From: an uncultured Campylobacter sp.
GTDB taxonomy: Bacteria; Campylobacterota; Campylobacteria; Campylobacterales; Campylobacteraceae
Length of the DNA: 6,552 bases
Direction: 5' to 3'
Assembly: GCF_938018145.1 (NCBI RefSeq)
Contig: NZ_CALIII010000185.1
Coordinates: 1 to 6,552 of the forward strand
Shown here: in pieces, positions 1-5,534 of the stretch
How positions within the stretch are numbered: the first letter of the stretch is position 1
Layout of the letters: the number at the start of each line of letters is the position of its first letter
Position numbers and translations under genes: made by a program
The notes under the pieces: generated by a model
What the model was told of the DNA's origin: nothing
The model's input: only the letters and a program-made list of their open reading frames with translations
Database searches by the model: none

Positions 1-68
1 CTCGAAAAATCGTCTCGCGATACTTCGCCTTATCGTTTTACGCTCAAATCTGAAGTCAAATTTGTAAA

Positions 69-96
69 TTTCGGCTTCAAATTTTACCCGCCGAAA
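69..96. repeat. Small inverted repeat (7-bp stem)
   Basis: TTTCGGC at 69-75 is exactly complementary to GCCGAAA at 90-96, with a 14-base loop. No T-run follows on the plus strand. On the minus strand the stem is followed by TTTACAAATTT, which is a weak match to an intrinsic terminator. The function is unknown; it could end a transcript coming from the right or be an incidental structure. Confidence 0.35.
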
Positions 97-129
97 CCCA
101 CATCTTGAAAATGCAAATTTGAAACACGC

Positions 130-167
130 GACGCGATAGCGTCAAATTTAACCTGCACGCAGTGCAG
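130..167. repeat. Two adjacent short perfect hairpins
   Basis: GACGC (130-134) pairs with GCGTC (139-143) around the loop GATA. CTGCAC (153-158) pairs with GTGCAG (162-167) around the loop GCA. Both stems are perfect, and they sit 15 bases before the larger composite hairpin at 183-279. They may be parts of one structured intergenic element; no function can be assigned. Confidence 0.35.
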
Positions 168-182
168 CAACTTCTCACATCG

Positions 183-279
183 TAGGGGGAGGGGGATTAA
201 AGAGGGTGAGGAGCTCTTTTGCTTCGGCGTTGCCTCGCAACTGCAAAGCAGAGCGCAATTTAAGCCCCTTTCCCCTTAA
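183..279. repeat. Composite hairpin element with G-rich/C-rich arms
   Basis: The outer arms at 183-201 and 259-278 are imperfectly complementary: two blocks of four or five G pair with two blocks of four C, and TTAAA (197-201) pairs with TTTAA (259-263). Further in, GCTCT and TTTGC (213-222) pair with GCAAA (243-247) and AGAGC (250-254), leaving a two-base bulge. At the tip GTTGC (229-233) pairs with GCAAC (237-241) around CTC. The whole can fold as one long interrupted stem. It could be a dispersed intergenic repeat of the MITE or REP kind, or a structured RNA. Only one copy is in this window, so neither can be shown here. Confidence 0.45.
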
Positions 280-447
280 CAAAGAAGTAAGACGACTTCA
301 AACAATCGTTTTTGTGTAGAGAGGTTTTAAAGCATGGCGTCAAATTTGATCAAACCAAATTTACCACTTTCGCGGTGCGGGTCTGCGCGAGTAAAATTTA
401 TTAAAAATCCAAGCAGTAAAACCGAGCTAAATTTACCGCATAAATTC

Positions 448-470
448 GGCGGGCGTAAAATTTACCCGCC
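448..470 (-). terminator. Probable terminator of the ABC-F gene
   Basis: Read on the minus strand, GGCGGG (470-465) pairs with CCCGCC (453-448) across an 11-base A/T-rich loop. The stem begins 24 bases after the ABC-F stop codon. The bases after it on the minus strand (GAATTTATGC) form only a poor U-tract, so an intrinsic terminator is likely by position but not textbook. Confidence 0.45.
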
Positions 471-494
471 AAATCAAAAGCTAAAATCAAAAAT

Positions 495-2084
495 TTAAGC
501 CGTAGCTCCCTCGTTCATCGCGGCGTATTCTTCAAAAGTTCCCTTAAAATCGACTACTTCGCCGTTGCCTTTTAGGTGGATGATGCGGTTAGCGAATGCA
601 TCTATGAGCTCGCGGTCGTGGCTCACGCAGATGACGTTGCCGCCGAATTTATACAGCGCCTCGCCTAGAGCGATGATGGCTTCTAGATCCAGGTGGTTGT
701 TTGGCTCGTCTAGCACGAGTAGGTTGCCGCGCTCTAGCATCAGGCGGCTTAGCATCAGGCGGTGTTTCTCGCCGCCGCTTAGGCTACCGACTGATTTTTC
801 CTGCTCGGCGCCGCTAAATAGCATGCGGCCTAAGCACTTTCGGATCTCGTCTAGGTCTTTGTTGTTTTCGTCTTGCAGCCACTCGTAGAGTTTGAGCTCG
901 CCGGTGATTTTGTTTGTCGTGTCCTGCGCGAAGTAGCTAGGCTCTATCGTCGCTCCAACGTGCACGTCGCCGCTATCCGGAGCGACCTCGCCGATGATGA
1001 TTTTAGCCAGCGTGCTTTTGCCTACGCCGTTTGCGCCGATGATGGCGACTTTGTCGTTCTTTTCGAGCTTGAAGCTAAAATTTTCAAACAAAACCTTGTC
1101 GTATTTTTTGCTGACGCCGCGCACTTCTAGGATCTCGTTGCCGATGTCGCGTTTGGTGCGGAAAAGTATGCTAGGATCGCGTCTGCTTGATACCTTGATC
1201 TCCTCGATGTCGAGTTTGTTTAGCTGCTTTTGGCGGCTGGTTGCTTGGCGGGCTTTGCTCGCGTTTGCCGAGAATCGCGCGATAAATTTCTCCAGCTCCT
1301 CTTTTTCTTTTAGCTTTTTGTCGCGCTCCATCTCGTGCTGTTTGGCAACCAGCGTCGAGGCGATGTACCAGTCGTCGTAGTTGCCCGCAAACTGCCTGAT
1401 TTTCTTAAAATCCACGTCTAGGATGTGCGTGCAAACCGCGTTTAAAAAGTGGCGGTCGTGGCTGATTAGCACCATCGTGCCTTCGTGGCGGTTTAGCTCG
1501 TTTTCTAGCCACTTTATGCTATCGATATCAAGGTTATTCGTGGGCTCGTCGAGGAAAAGAATGTCGGGCTTTGGAAATAGCACTTGAGCGAGCAGGACTT
1601 TAAATTTATCCGAGTTTTCGACCTCGCTCATCGGCTTTTCAAAGTCGCTAAAGCCAAGCGAGCTTAGGATTTTTTCGATCCTGACCTCGTACTCGTAGCT
1701 AGGATCCTCCTCGGCGCTTATCATCTCAAGCTGCGCTAGGCGGTCGTTTATAGCGTCGGTAAACTCCTCGCTCATGTAGAGCTGTTCTTTTTCTTTTACC
1801 GCGTCGTATAGGCGTTTGTTGCCGTATAACACGGCGTCTTTGACGCTAAAGTTTTCAAACGCGAACTGATCTTGCCCTAGCACGCCTACTTTTAGTCCGT
1901 TTTCGATGACGATCTCGCCGCTGTTTGCCTCGATCTCGCCTGCAAGGATTTTTAGAAACGTCGATTTTCCAGCACCGTTTGCGCCGATGAGTCCGTAGCG
2001 ATTGCCGCGAGTGAGTTTTAAATTTACGTCCTCAAATAGCAACTGCGCGTTAAATCTCATTAATAAATTTTTGACTTCAAGCAT
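495..2084 (-). CDS. ybiT: ABC-F family ATPase, YbiT type
   Basis: Soluble ABC protein with two nucleotide-binding domains and no membrane segments. ABC-F proteins act on the ribosome near the E site and influence translation rather than transport. The 529 residues match the length of E. coli YbiT (about 530), and many stretches recall that protein, such as GNRYGLIGANG, QDQFAFE and RFSANASK. Domain 1 has Walker A at residues 34-42, DEPTNNLD with catalytic E180, and switch H209; its signature motif is degenerate (MSEV near 152-155), as in YbiT. The charged linker at about 245-305 corresponds to the P-site tRNA interaction motif. Domain 2 has Walker A at 350-358, LSGGE at 435-439, E460 and H489. 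Its Walker B extension reads DEPNNHLD instead of the usual DEPTNHLD (N462). The ATG follows AAGGGT with 4-base spacing. It is transcribed divergently from the cyclase pair and looks like a single-gene unit. Confidence 0.93.
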   Translation of the reverse strand: MLEVKNLLMRFNAQLLFEDVNLKLTRGNRYGLIGANGAGKSTFLKILAGEIEANSGEIVIENGLKVGVLGQDQFAFENFSVKDAVLYGNKRLYDAVKEKEQLYMSEEFTDAINDRLAQLEMISAEEDPSYEYEVRIEKILSSLGFSDFEKPMSEVENSDKFKVLLAQVLFPKPDILFLDEPTNNLDIDSIKWLENELNRHEGTMVLISHDRHFLNAVCTHILDVDFKKIRQFAGNYDDWYIASTLVAKQHEMERDKKLKEKEELEKFIARFSANASKARQATSRQKQLNKLDIEEIKVSSRRDPSILFRTKRDIGNEILEVRGVSKKYDKVLFENFSFKLEKNDKVAIIGANGVGKSTLAKIIIGEVAPDSGDVHVGATIEPSYFAQDTTNKITGELKLYEWLQDENNKDLDEIRKCLGRMLFSGAEQEKSVGSLSGGEKHRLMLSRLMLERGNLLVLDEPNNHLDLEAIIALGEALYKFGGNVICVSHDRELIDAFANRIIHLKGNGEVVDFKGTFEEYAAMNEGATA

Positions 2085-2088
2085 ATTT

Positions 2089-2149
2089 ACCCTTAAATTT
2101 TACTTTTAAAATCCTAGATTGTGCCAAAAAATCGTTTAAAATTAGTATA
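2089..2149 (-). promoter_or_regulatory. Probable promoter and RBS of the ABC-F gene
   Basis: On the minus strand, TATACT (2149-2144) is a good sigma-70 -10 box. No clear -35 box is seen, as is usual in Campylobacter. Transcription would start near 2137, giving a leader of about 50 bases with the ribosome site AAGGGT (2094-2089) four bases before the ATG. The call rests on motif match and position only. Confidence 0.45.
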
Positions 2150-2186
2150 AACACTTGTCTTGGATCAAAAAACTTTTAAACAAAAA

Positions 2187-2221
2187 TGTGATAAAATGAG
2201 CCAAAATTTATAGAAACGGAG
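2187..2221 (+). promoter_or_regulatory. Probable promoter and RBS of the cyclase pair
   Basis: TGA followed by TAAAAT (2189-2197) is an extended -10 box preceded by A/T-rich sequence. Transcription would start near 2204, with a leader of only about 23 bases. GGAG at 2218-2221 lies five bases before the ATG at 2227, which supports that start over the in-frame ATG at codon 37. A second -10-like TATAAA at 2146-2151 overlaps the divergent -10 box on the other strand and is a weaker alternative. Confidence 0.45.
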
Positions 2222-2226
2222 CTTTT

Positions 2227-3399
2227 ATGCTTATAGCCGAAACGGCTCGAAAAATCTTGCATAAAGAGTCGCAAGACGAGCGGCAATGCGAGAAAAACGG
2301 TAGCAAATTTAAAGAGCTAAAAGCTCGGGTACAGATGGCGAAATTTGAGCAAAGCGCCGAACAAAAGGCGCTTGCGGCGATTGCTATTCCGTTGCTTAGG
2401 TTTTTTACTTGCTTGCAGATATTTTTACTATTTTTCGCTATTTATGCGCGCGTGCCTGCGCCGTTTTTGGCTGCTTATGTTTTCTTGGCGACGGTTAGCA
2501 TTTACGTAGCGCTTTGTCACGATGACGATCCGGGCTTTGCGGCAAATTTTATCCATCTCACGGTTGTGTGTCACGGATTTTTGGGCGTATTTTTATACGG
2601 CTGGGGCTGGGGCAACGAAAATTTCTTTATTTGGGGTATTGCGACTAGCTATTTGATTTTTATCGGTAAAAACCGCACCGTTCTTGCTATCATCATCGCT
2701 GAAGCCGTAGCTTACGCTGTTTTGTATATCTTGAGGGATAAATTCGGTATCGTGAATTTAGGCGCTAGCGGAAGCATTATGTTCGTAGTGACGTTTGCGG
2801 CGATATTCGTATCGTTTTTGCGTCGCACAAGCACGCTAAACTCGGTTTATTCTAAAAGTATAAACGAGGTCGCCTCGCAAAACGATAAACTTGAGTCCGC
2901 ATCCAAATTTGACTTTTTAACTGGCCTTGATAATCGCCGTTACGCGCAGGAGCAGTTTGACGAGATGGCGGAGTATTTTCAGTATGAAAAGGTACTGGTC
3001 GCGCTTGGCGATATAGATGATTTTAAAGTGATAAACGACACCTTTGGGCACGACGTCGGGGATGAGACGCTAAAAGAGATTGCGCGAATTTTACGCGAAA
3101 ACTCGCGCGGCGAAAAAGACATCCTGTGCCGCTGGGGCGGGGAGGAGTTTTTGCTCGTGGCTTTAGTGCACGACGACGTTTCGGCGCAAGAGATGGTAAA
3201 AAGAGTGCTCAAAAATGTAAATACTCTCACTGCTCCAAACGGCAAAAAAATAGGCATAACATTTGGCGCTGCGGTGTTTGAAAACGCGCGCGCGATGAGT
3301 CTAACCGAAATGGCAATCGTCGCGGACAAGCTTTTATACGAGGGCAAGAGGAGCGGTAAAAACTGTGTAAAATTTAAGGGATGCGGCGATGCTGCTTAA
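2227..3399 (+). CDS. Six-helix membrane diguanylate cyclase (GGDEF)
   Basis: Inner-membrane enzyme expected to make cyclic di-GMP from two GTP. Of 390 residues, the first 46 or so are polar and cytoplasmic. About six hydrophobic helices follow (near 48-74, 77-98, 105-126, 131-147, 150-169, 180-199), then a short linker helix and a GGDEF domain from about 228 to 383. Catalytic features are present: metal-binding D262 in GDIDDFK, substrate-binding N270, and RWGGEEF with GGEEF at 304-308. The inhibitory I-site is not canonical: where RxxD is expected the sequence reads RGEKD (294-298), one residue too long. The membrane part has H116 and then GWGWGNEN (125-132), a pattern shared with the next gene. 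The last 11 bases overlap that gene, so the two are probably co-transcribed. Enzyme type is secure; the signal sensed is unknown. A start at codon 37 is possible but has a weaker ribosome site. Confidence 0.9.
   Translation: MLIAETARKILHKESQDERQCEKNGSKFKELKARVQMAKFEQSAEQKALAAIAIPLLRFFTCLQIFLLFFAIYARVPAPFLAAYVFLATVSIYVALCHDDDPGFAANFIHLTVVCHGFLGVFLYGWGWGNENFFIWGIATSYLIFIGKNRTVLAIIIAEAVAYAVLYILRDKFGIVNLGASGSIMFVVTFAAIFVSFLRRTSTLNSVYSKSINEVASQNDKLESASKFDFLTGLDNRRYAQEQFDEMAEYFQYEKVLVALGDIDDFKVINDTFGHDVGDETLKEIARILRENSRGEKDILCRWGGEEFLLVALVHDDVSAQEMVKRVLKNVNTLTAPNGKKIGITFGAAVFENARAMSLTEMAIVADKLLYEGKRSGKNCVKFKGCGDAA
3376..3380 (+). promoter_or_regulatory. RBS deciding the start of the second cyclase
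   Basis: AAGGG lies eight bases before the ATG at 3389, inside the 3' end of the first cyclase gene. It supports an 11-base overlap between the two reading frames and translational coupling. The ATG at 3381 directly after AAGGG is in another frame and too close. Confidence 0.55.
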
Positions 3400-4450
3400 C
3401 CTTTTTGCGAGGTACGGCTTTTACGTCAAGCTTCGCGCGATGTTTGCGGCGCTTGGGCTCTTTCACACAGTATATTTGGTGCTGTTTATCTACATAGGCC
3501 AGCCTTTGCTCGCATGTCTAAACATCCTTAGTATCGCTCTTTATGCCGCTTGCGTCTATGTGGCGAAGGATCTAAGAACGGCCGCCATAGCCGTAGCGGC
3601 GGTTAGGATCGAGATATTTGCTCACGCTTTTATCTGCACGCTCGTTCTTGGCTGGGATTACGGGTTTCAAAATATCATCTTAGCCCTCATGTCCATCGTG
3701 TTTTTCTCGAGCTTAGCCACAAAGGGCGTGAATAACTTTTTTGCGTACGCCAAAGGCGCGGCGTACCTATTTTTGTATTTTTACGCGAAAACTCCGCCGC
3801 AGCTTGCCGGAACGCAGGCGGAATGCTTTTATATTTTAAATTTTATCGTCGTTGCGGCGTTTATTATCGTTTTGGTCGTGGATTTTTCTAGAACTTTTAG
3901 CGCAAAGCTGCGCCAAGAGATGCTTGAGCGCCAAGAGAGGCTAAGTGAACTAGCCAACAAAGACCCGCTCACCGGCCTTCTAAATAGAAATGCATTTTAT
4001 GATTTTGCCGTGCCGCGCATGCAGTTTTTGAGCGGAGACACTAGTATCGTGCTGTGCGATATCGACGACTTTAAAAAACTAAACGACGCTCACGGGCACG
4101 CCTTTGGCGATGAGGCGCTAAAGATCATCGCGTACGCGATAAAAAGCAGTCTGCGCGAGGGCGATCTGGTATATCGCTGGGGCGGCGAGGAGTTTTTAAT
4201 ATTTTTATCGGATATAAATCTCGAAAACTCGGAGCATATTTTTGAGCGTATCAGGCGCAAGATCGCCGAGACGCAGCTAGAATTTCAAGGAAAGAGCGCT
4301 AAGACGTCTGCGACCTTTGGGCTGATTAACTTTAACGTCAAAGCCATAAAAGACGTGGAAACCGTGATAAAACAAGCCGATAAGCTACTCTACGAAGGTA
4401 AAAATAGCGGCAAAAATAAGGTCGTCGCTCAGGCTTTTTTGCGGGAATAA
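3389..4450 (+). CDS. Six-helix membrane diguanylate cyclase (GGDEF), paralogue
   Basis: Second cyclic di-GMP synthase, 353 residues, with about six hydrophobic helices (near 17-37, 39-58, 65-89, 95-110, 117-134, 146-166), a charged linker helix (170-190) and a GGDEF domain from about 190 to 346. Active-site residues are in place: D224 in CDIDDFK, N232, and RWGGEEF with GGEEF at 265-269. The inhibitory site is canonical here, REGD at 256-259, so product feedback is expected. The membrane part aligns with that of the upstream protein without gaps around H79, F81, G88-W89, G92 and N95, which suggests tandem duplication of the whole gene. It lacks the roughly 35-residue polar N-terminal extension of its neighbour. 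It probably depends on the upstream promoter, since it starts inside the preceding gene. No strong terminator follows it. The sensed signal is unknown. Confidence 0.9.
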   Translation: MLLNLFARYGFYVKLRAMFAALGLFHTVYLVLFIYIGQPLLACLNILSIALYAACVYVAKDLRTAAIAVAAVRIEIFAHAFICTLVLGWDYGFQNIILALMSIVFFSSLATKGVNNFFAYAKGAAYLFLYFYAKTPPQLAGTQAECFYILNFIVVAAFIIVLVVDFSRTFSAKLRQEMLERQERLSELANKDPLTGLLNRNAFYDFAVPRMQFLSGDTSIVLCDIDDFKKLNDAHGHAFGDEALKIIAYAIKSSLREGDLVYRWGGEEFLIFLSDINLENSEHIFERIRRKIAETQLEFQGKSAKTSATFGLINFNVKAIKDVETVIKQADKLLYEGKNSGKNKVVAQAFLRE

Positions 4451-4584
4451 TCTTTAAAATTTAAAAACGCGCCGGTTGCTCAAATTTGAGTTAAATTTAA
4501 TGCGAAAAGCCAAATTTGACTAGCTAAAATTTAACCGAAAAAAGCAAAATTTCTCGCGTTTAAAATCTACGATAAAGTCTTTTT
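4451..4584. other. Palindrome-rich gap after the cyclase pair
   Basis: No gene is seen. The stretch is A/T-rich and full of AAATTT words. CTCAAATTTGAG (4479-4490) and TTAAATTTAA (4491-4500) are back-to-back perfect palindromes, and AAATTTGAC occurs at 4512-4520. None forms a standard terminator with a T-run, so how the cyclase transcript ends is unclear. Confidence 0.5.
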
Positions 4585-4618
4585 GGCAGCTCTAATTTAT
4601 CTAAATTTAGAGCTTGCC
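4585..4618. repeat. Inverted repeat next to the radical SAM gene promoter
   Basis: AGCTCTAA (4588-4595) is exactly complementary to TTAGAGCT (4607-4614). The stem can be extended outward by GGC/GCC past one bulged base and inward by TTT/AAA past another. Inside it, TCTAAATTTAGA (4600-4611) is a second, alternative perfect palindrome. On the plus strand the following bases (ATGTAAATTTT) are a poor T-run, so a terminator is only weakly supported. The right arm falls where a -35 element would sit for the TAAAAT box at 4633, so an operator is an equally good reading. Confidence 0.45.
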
Positions 4619-4632
4619 ATGTAAATTTTCGC

Positions 4633-4638
4633 TAAAAT
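4633..4638 (+). promoter_or_regulatory. Probable -10 box for the radical SAM-hydrolase pair
   Basis: TAAAAT preceded by TTTTCGC resembles Campylobacter sigma-70 -10 regions. Transcription would start near 4645, upstream of the AAAGG ribosome site and of the ATG at 4677 but downstream of the TTG at 4614. A second TAAAAT at 4645-4650 would start the RNA almost on the ribosome site and is less likely. Confidence 0.45.
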
Positions 4639-4660
4639 CCCTCATAAAATCCACGCAATC

Positions 4661-4665
4661 AAAGG
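4661..4665 (+). promoter_or_regulatory. RBS supporting the ATG start at 4677
   Basis: AAAGG lies 11 bases before the ATG at 4677. The spacing is a little long but usable. It favours the ATG over the in-frame TTG at 4614, which lies inside an inverted repeat and upstream of the likely promoter. Confidence 0.45.
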
Positions 4666-4676
4666 CAAAAATCAAA

Positions 4677-5534
4677 ATGCACGTCGCAAAAATCCGCGCC
4701 AAAAATATCCTCTCGCGCTCCAAAATCGGCAGCGGCGGCTACGCGATCAACCCGTACGTGGGCTGCCCGCACGGCTGCATCTACTGCTACGCCGAGTTTA
4801 TGCGAGGCGTCACGGGGCACGAGGAGGCGTGGGGCGAGTTTTTGGACGTGAAGGATTTTGATACGGCAAGCCTAGTTAAATTTACCGTTTCGCACGGCGG
4901 CGAGCGCGTATTTATGAGCTCGGTCACCGACTGCTATAATCCGTACGAGGCGCAGTTTGGAGCTACGCGAAAAGTCCTTGAGGCGGTTGCGGGTTCGGAT
5001 ATAAACCTGCAAATTTTAACCAAATCAAGCCTCGTGACGCGCGACATAGATCTGCTACAAACTATGCCAAACGTCCGCGTAGGCGTGAGTTTGAGCGTGA
5101 TAGACGAAAGCTTGCGCCGTATGCTCGAGTCTCGCGCGAGCTCCGTAGCCGCAAGGATCGCAGCGATAAAAAAGCTGCGCGCCGCGGGAGTGAAAACCTA
5201 TATATTCGTCGCACCGATTTTCCCGCAGATCACGCCAGTTTTTGATATCATATCTCACTACGGCGACGCGGCGGACGAGATTTGGTTTGATAGGCTAAAT
5301 CTCTATCCAAATTTTAGGGATAAAATTTTAGCTTTCATCGGGCGAAATTTTCCCGCGCTTTTGCCGCTTTATAAGCAAATTTATCTTTTTGGCGAGGACG
5401 ACTATTTTGAGCAGCTAGCGGATGAGATCAGGCTTGCGGCACGGGAGAAATTCGGAAGCGAGAGCGGCGAGAGGGTTAGGATTTTTTTTGGGCGGAGAAA
5501 ATCCGACGCAGATAAATTTGAAAGGCGAAAATGA
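4677..5534 (+). CDS. SPL-family radical SAM protein
   Basis: Predicted cytoplasmic iron-sulfur enzyme of the group related to spore photoproduct lyase (SplB-like, COG1533 type). Numbered from the ATG it has 285 residues. The 4Fe-4S/SAM motif is CPHGCIYC, with C30, C34 and C37, preceded by GYAINPYVG as is typical of the group. Other family-like stretches are TDCYNPYE (84-91), ILTKSS (113-118) and a segment around 135-183 ending in VAPIFP. A TTG 63 bases upstream would add 21 residues, but those are lysine/serine-rich, poorly conserved-looking and lie upstream of the likely promoter. The organism is not expected to make spores, so true spore photoproduct repair is unlikely and the substrate is unknown. 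An 8-T run at 5482-5489 lies near the 3' end. The stop overlaps the next start (ATGA), so the two genes are probably translated together. Confidence 0.88.
   Translation: MHVAKIRAKNILSRSKIGSGGYAINPYVGCPHGCIYCYAEFMRGVTGHEEAWGEFLDVKDFDTASLVKFTVSHGGERVFMSSVTDCYNPYEAQFGATRKVLEAVAGSDINLQILTKSSLVTRDIDLLQTMPNVRVGVSLSVIDESLRRMLESRASSVAARIAAIKKLRAAGVKTYIFVAPIFPQITPVFDIISHYGDAADEIWFDRLNLYPNFRDKILAFIGRNFPALLPLYKQIYLFGEDDYFEQLADEIRLAAREKFGSESGERVRIFFGRRKSDADKFERRK

Larger units (their letters stand above)
1..494. other. Gene-free region rich in inverted repeats
   Basis: No convincing coding sequence was found on either strand. The longest open stretches (35 codons in plus frame 1 up to a TGA at 106-108, and about 49 codons on the minus strand running off the left edge) mostly translate repeated AAATTT words and have no start or ribosome site, so they are not called. 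The stretch contains several inverted repeats (69-96, 130-143, 153-167, 183-279, 448-470) and repeated GCGTCAAATTT words at 139-149 and 337-347. It lies downstream of the minus-strand ABC-F gene. The left neighbour is outside the window, so a short 3' end of a plus-strand gene cannot be fully excluded. Confidence 0.6.

Noticed and set aside
1..147. Partial genes at the left edge (35 plus-strand codons, about 49 minus-strand codons)
   Set aside because: The translations are dominated by AAATTT-derived residues (KF, NF, EV), with no start, ribosome site or family likeness.
183..279. CRISPR array or tRNA in the left region
   Set aside because: There are no regularly spaced direct repeats and no cloverleaf; the structure is a single long inverted repeat.
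565..1587. Several plus-strand open frames opposite the ABC-F gene
   Set aside because: They are shadows of the well-supported minus-strand gene, with serine/arginine-rich low-complexity products and no ribosome sites.
2979..3347. Minus-strand open frame opposite the first cyclase domain
   Set aside because: It is antisense to a conserved GGDEF domain, and its serine-rich product shows no family features.
5482..5489. Run of eight T as a phase-variation or frameshift site fusing the radical SAM and hydrolase genes
   Set aside because: A one-base insertion would put the reading in the hydrolase frame but meets TAA at 5513-5515 before the hydrolase start. T-runs are also not the usual phase-variable tract in Campylobacter.
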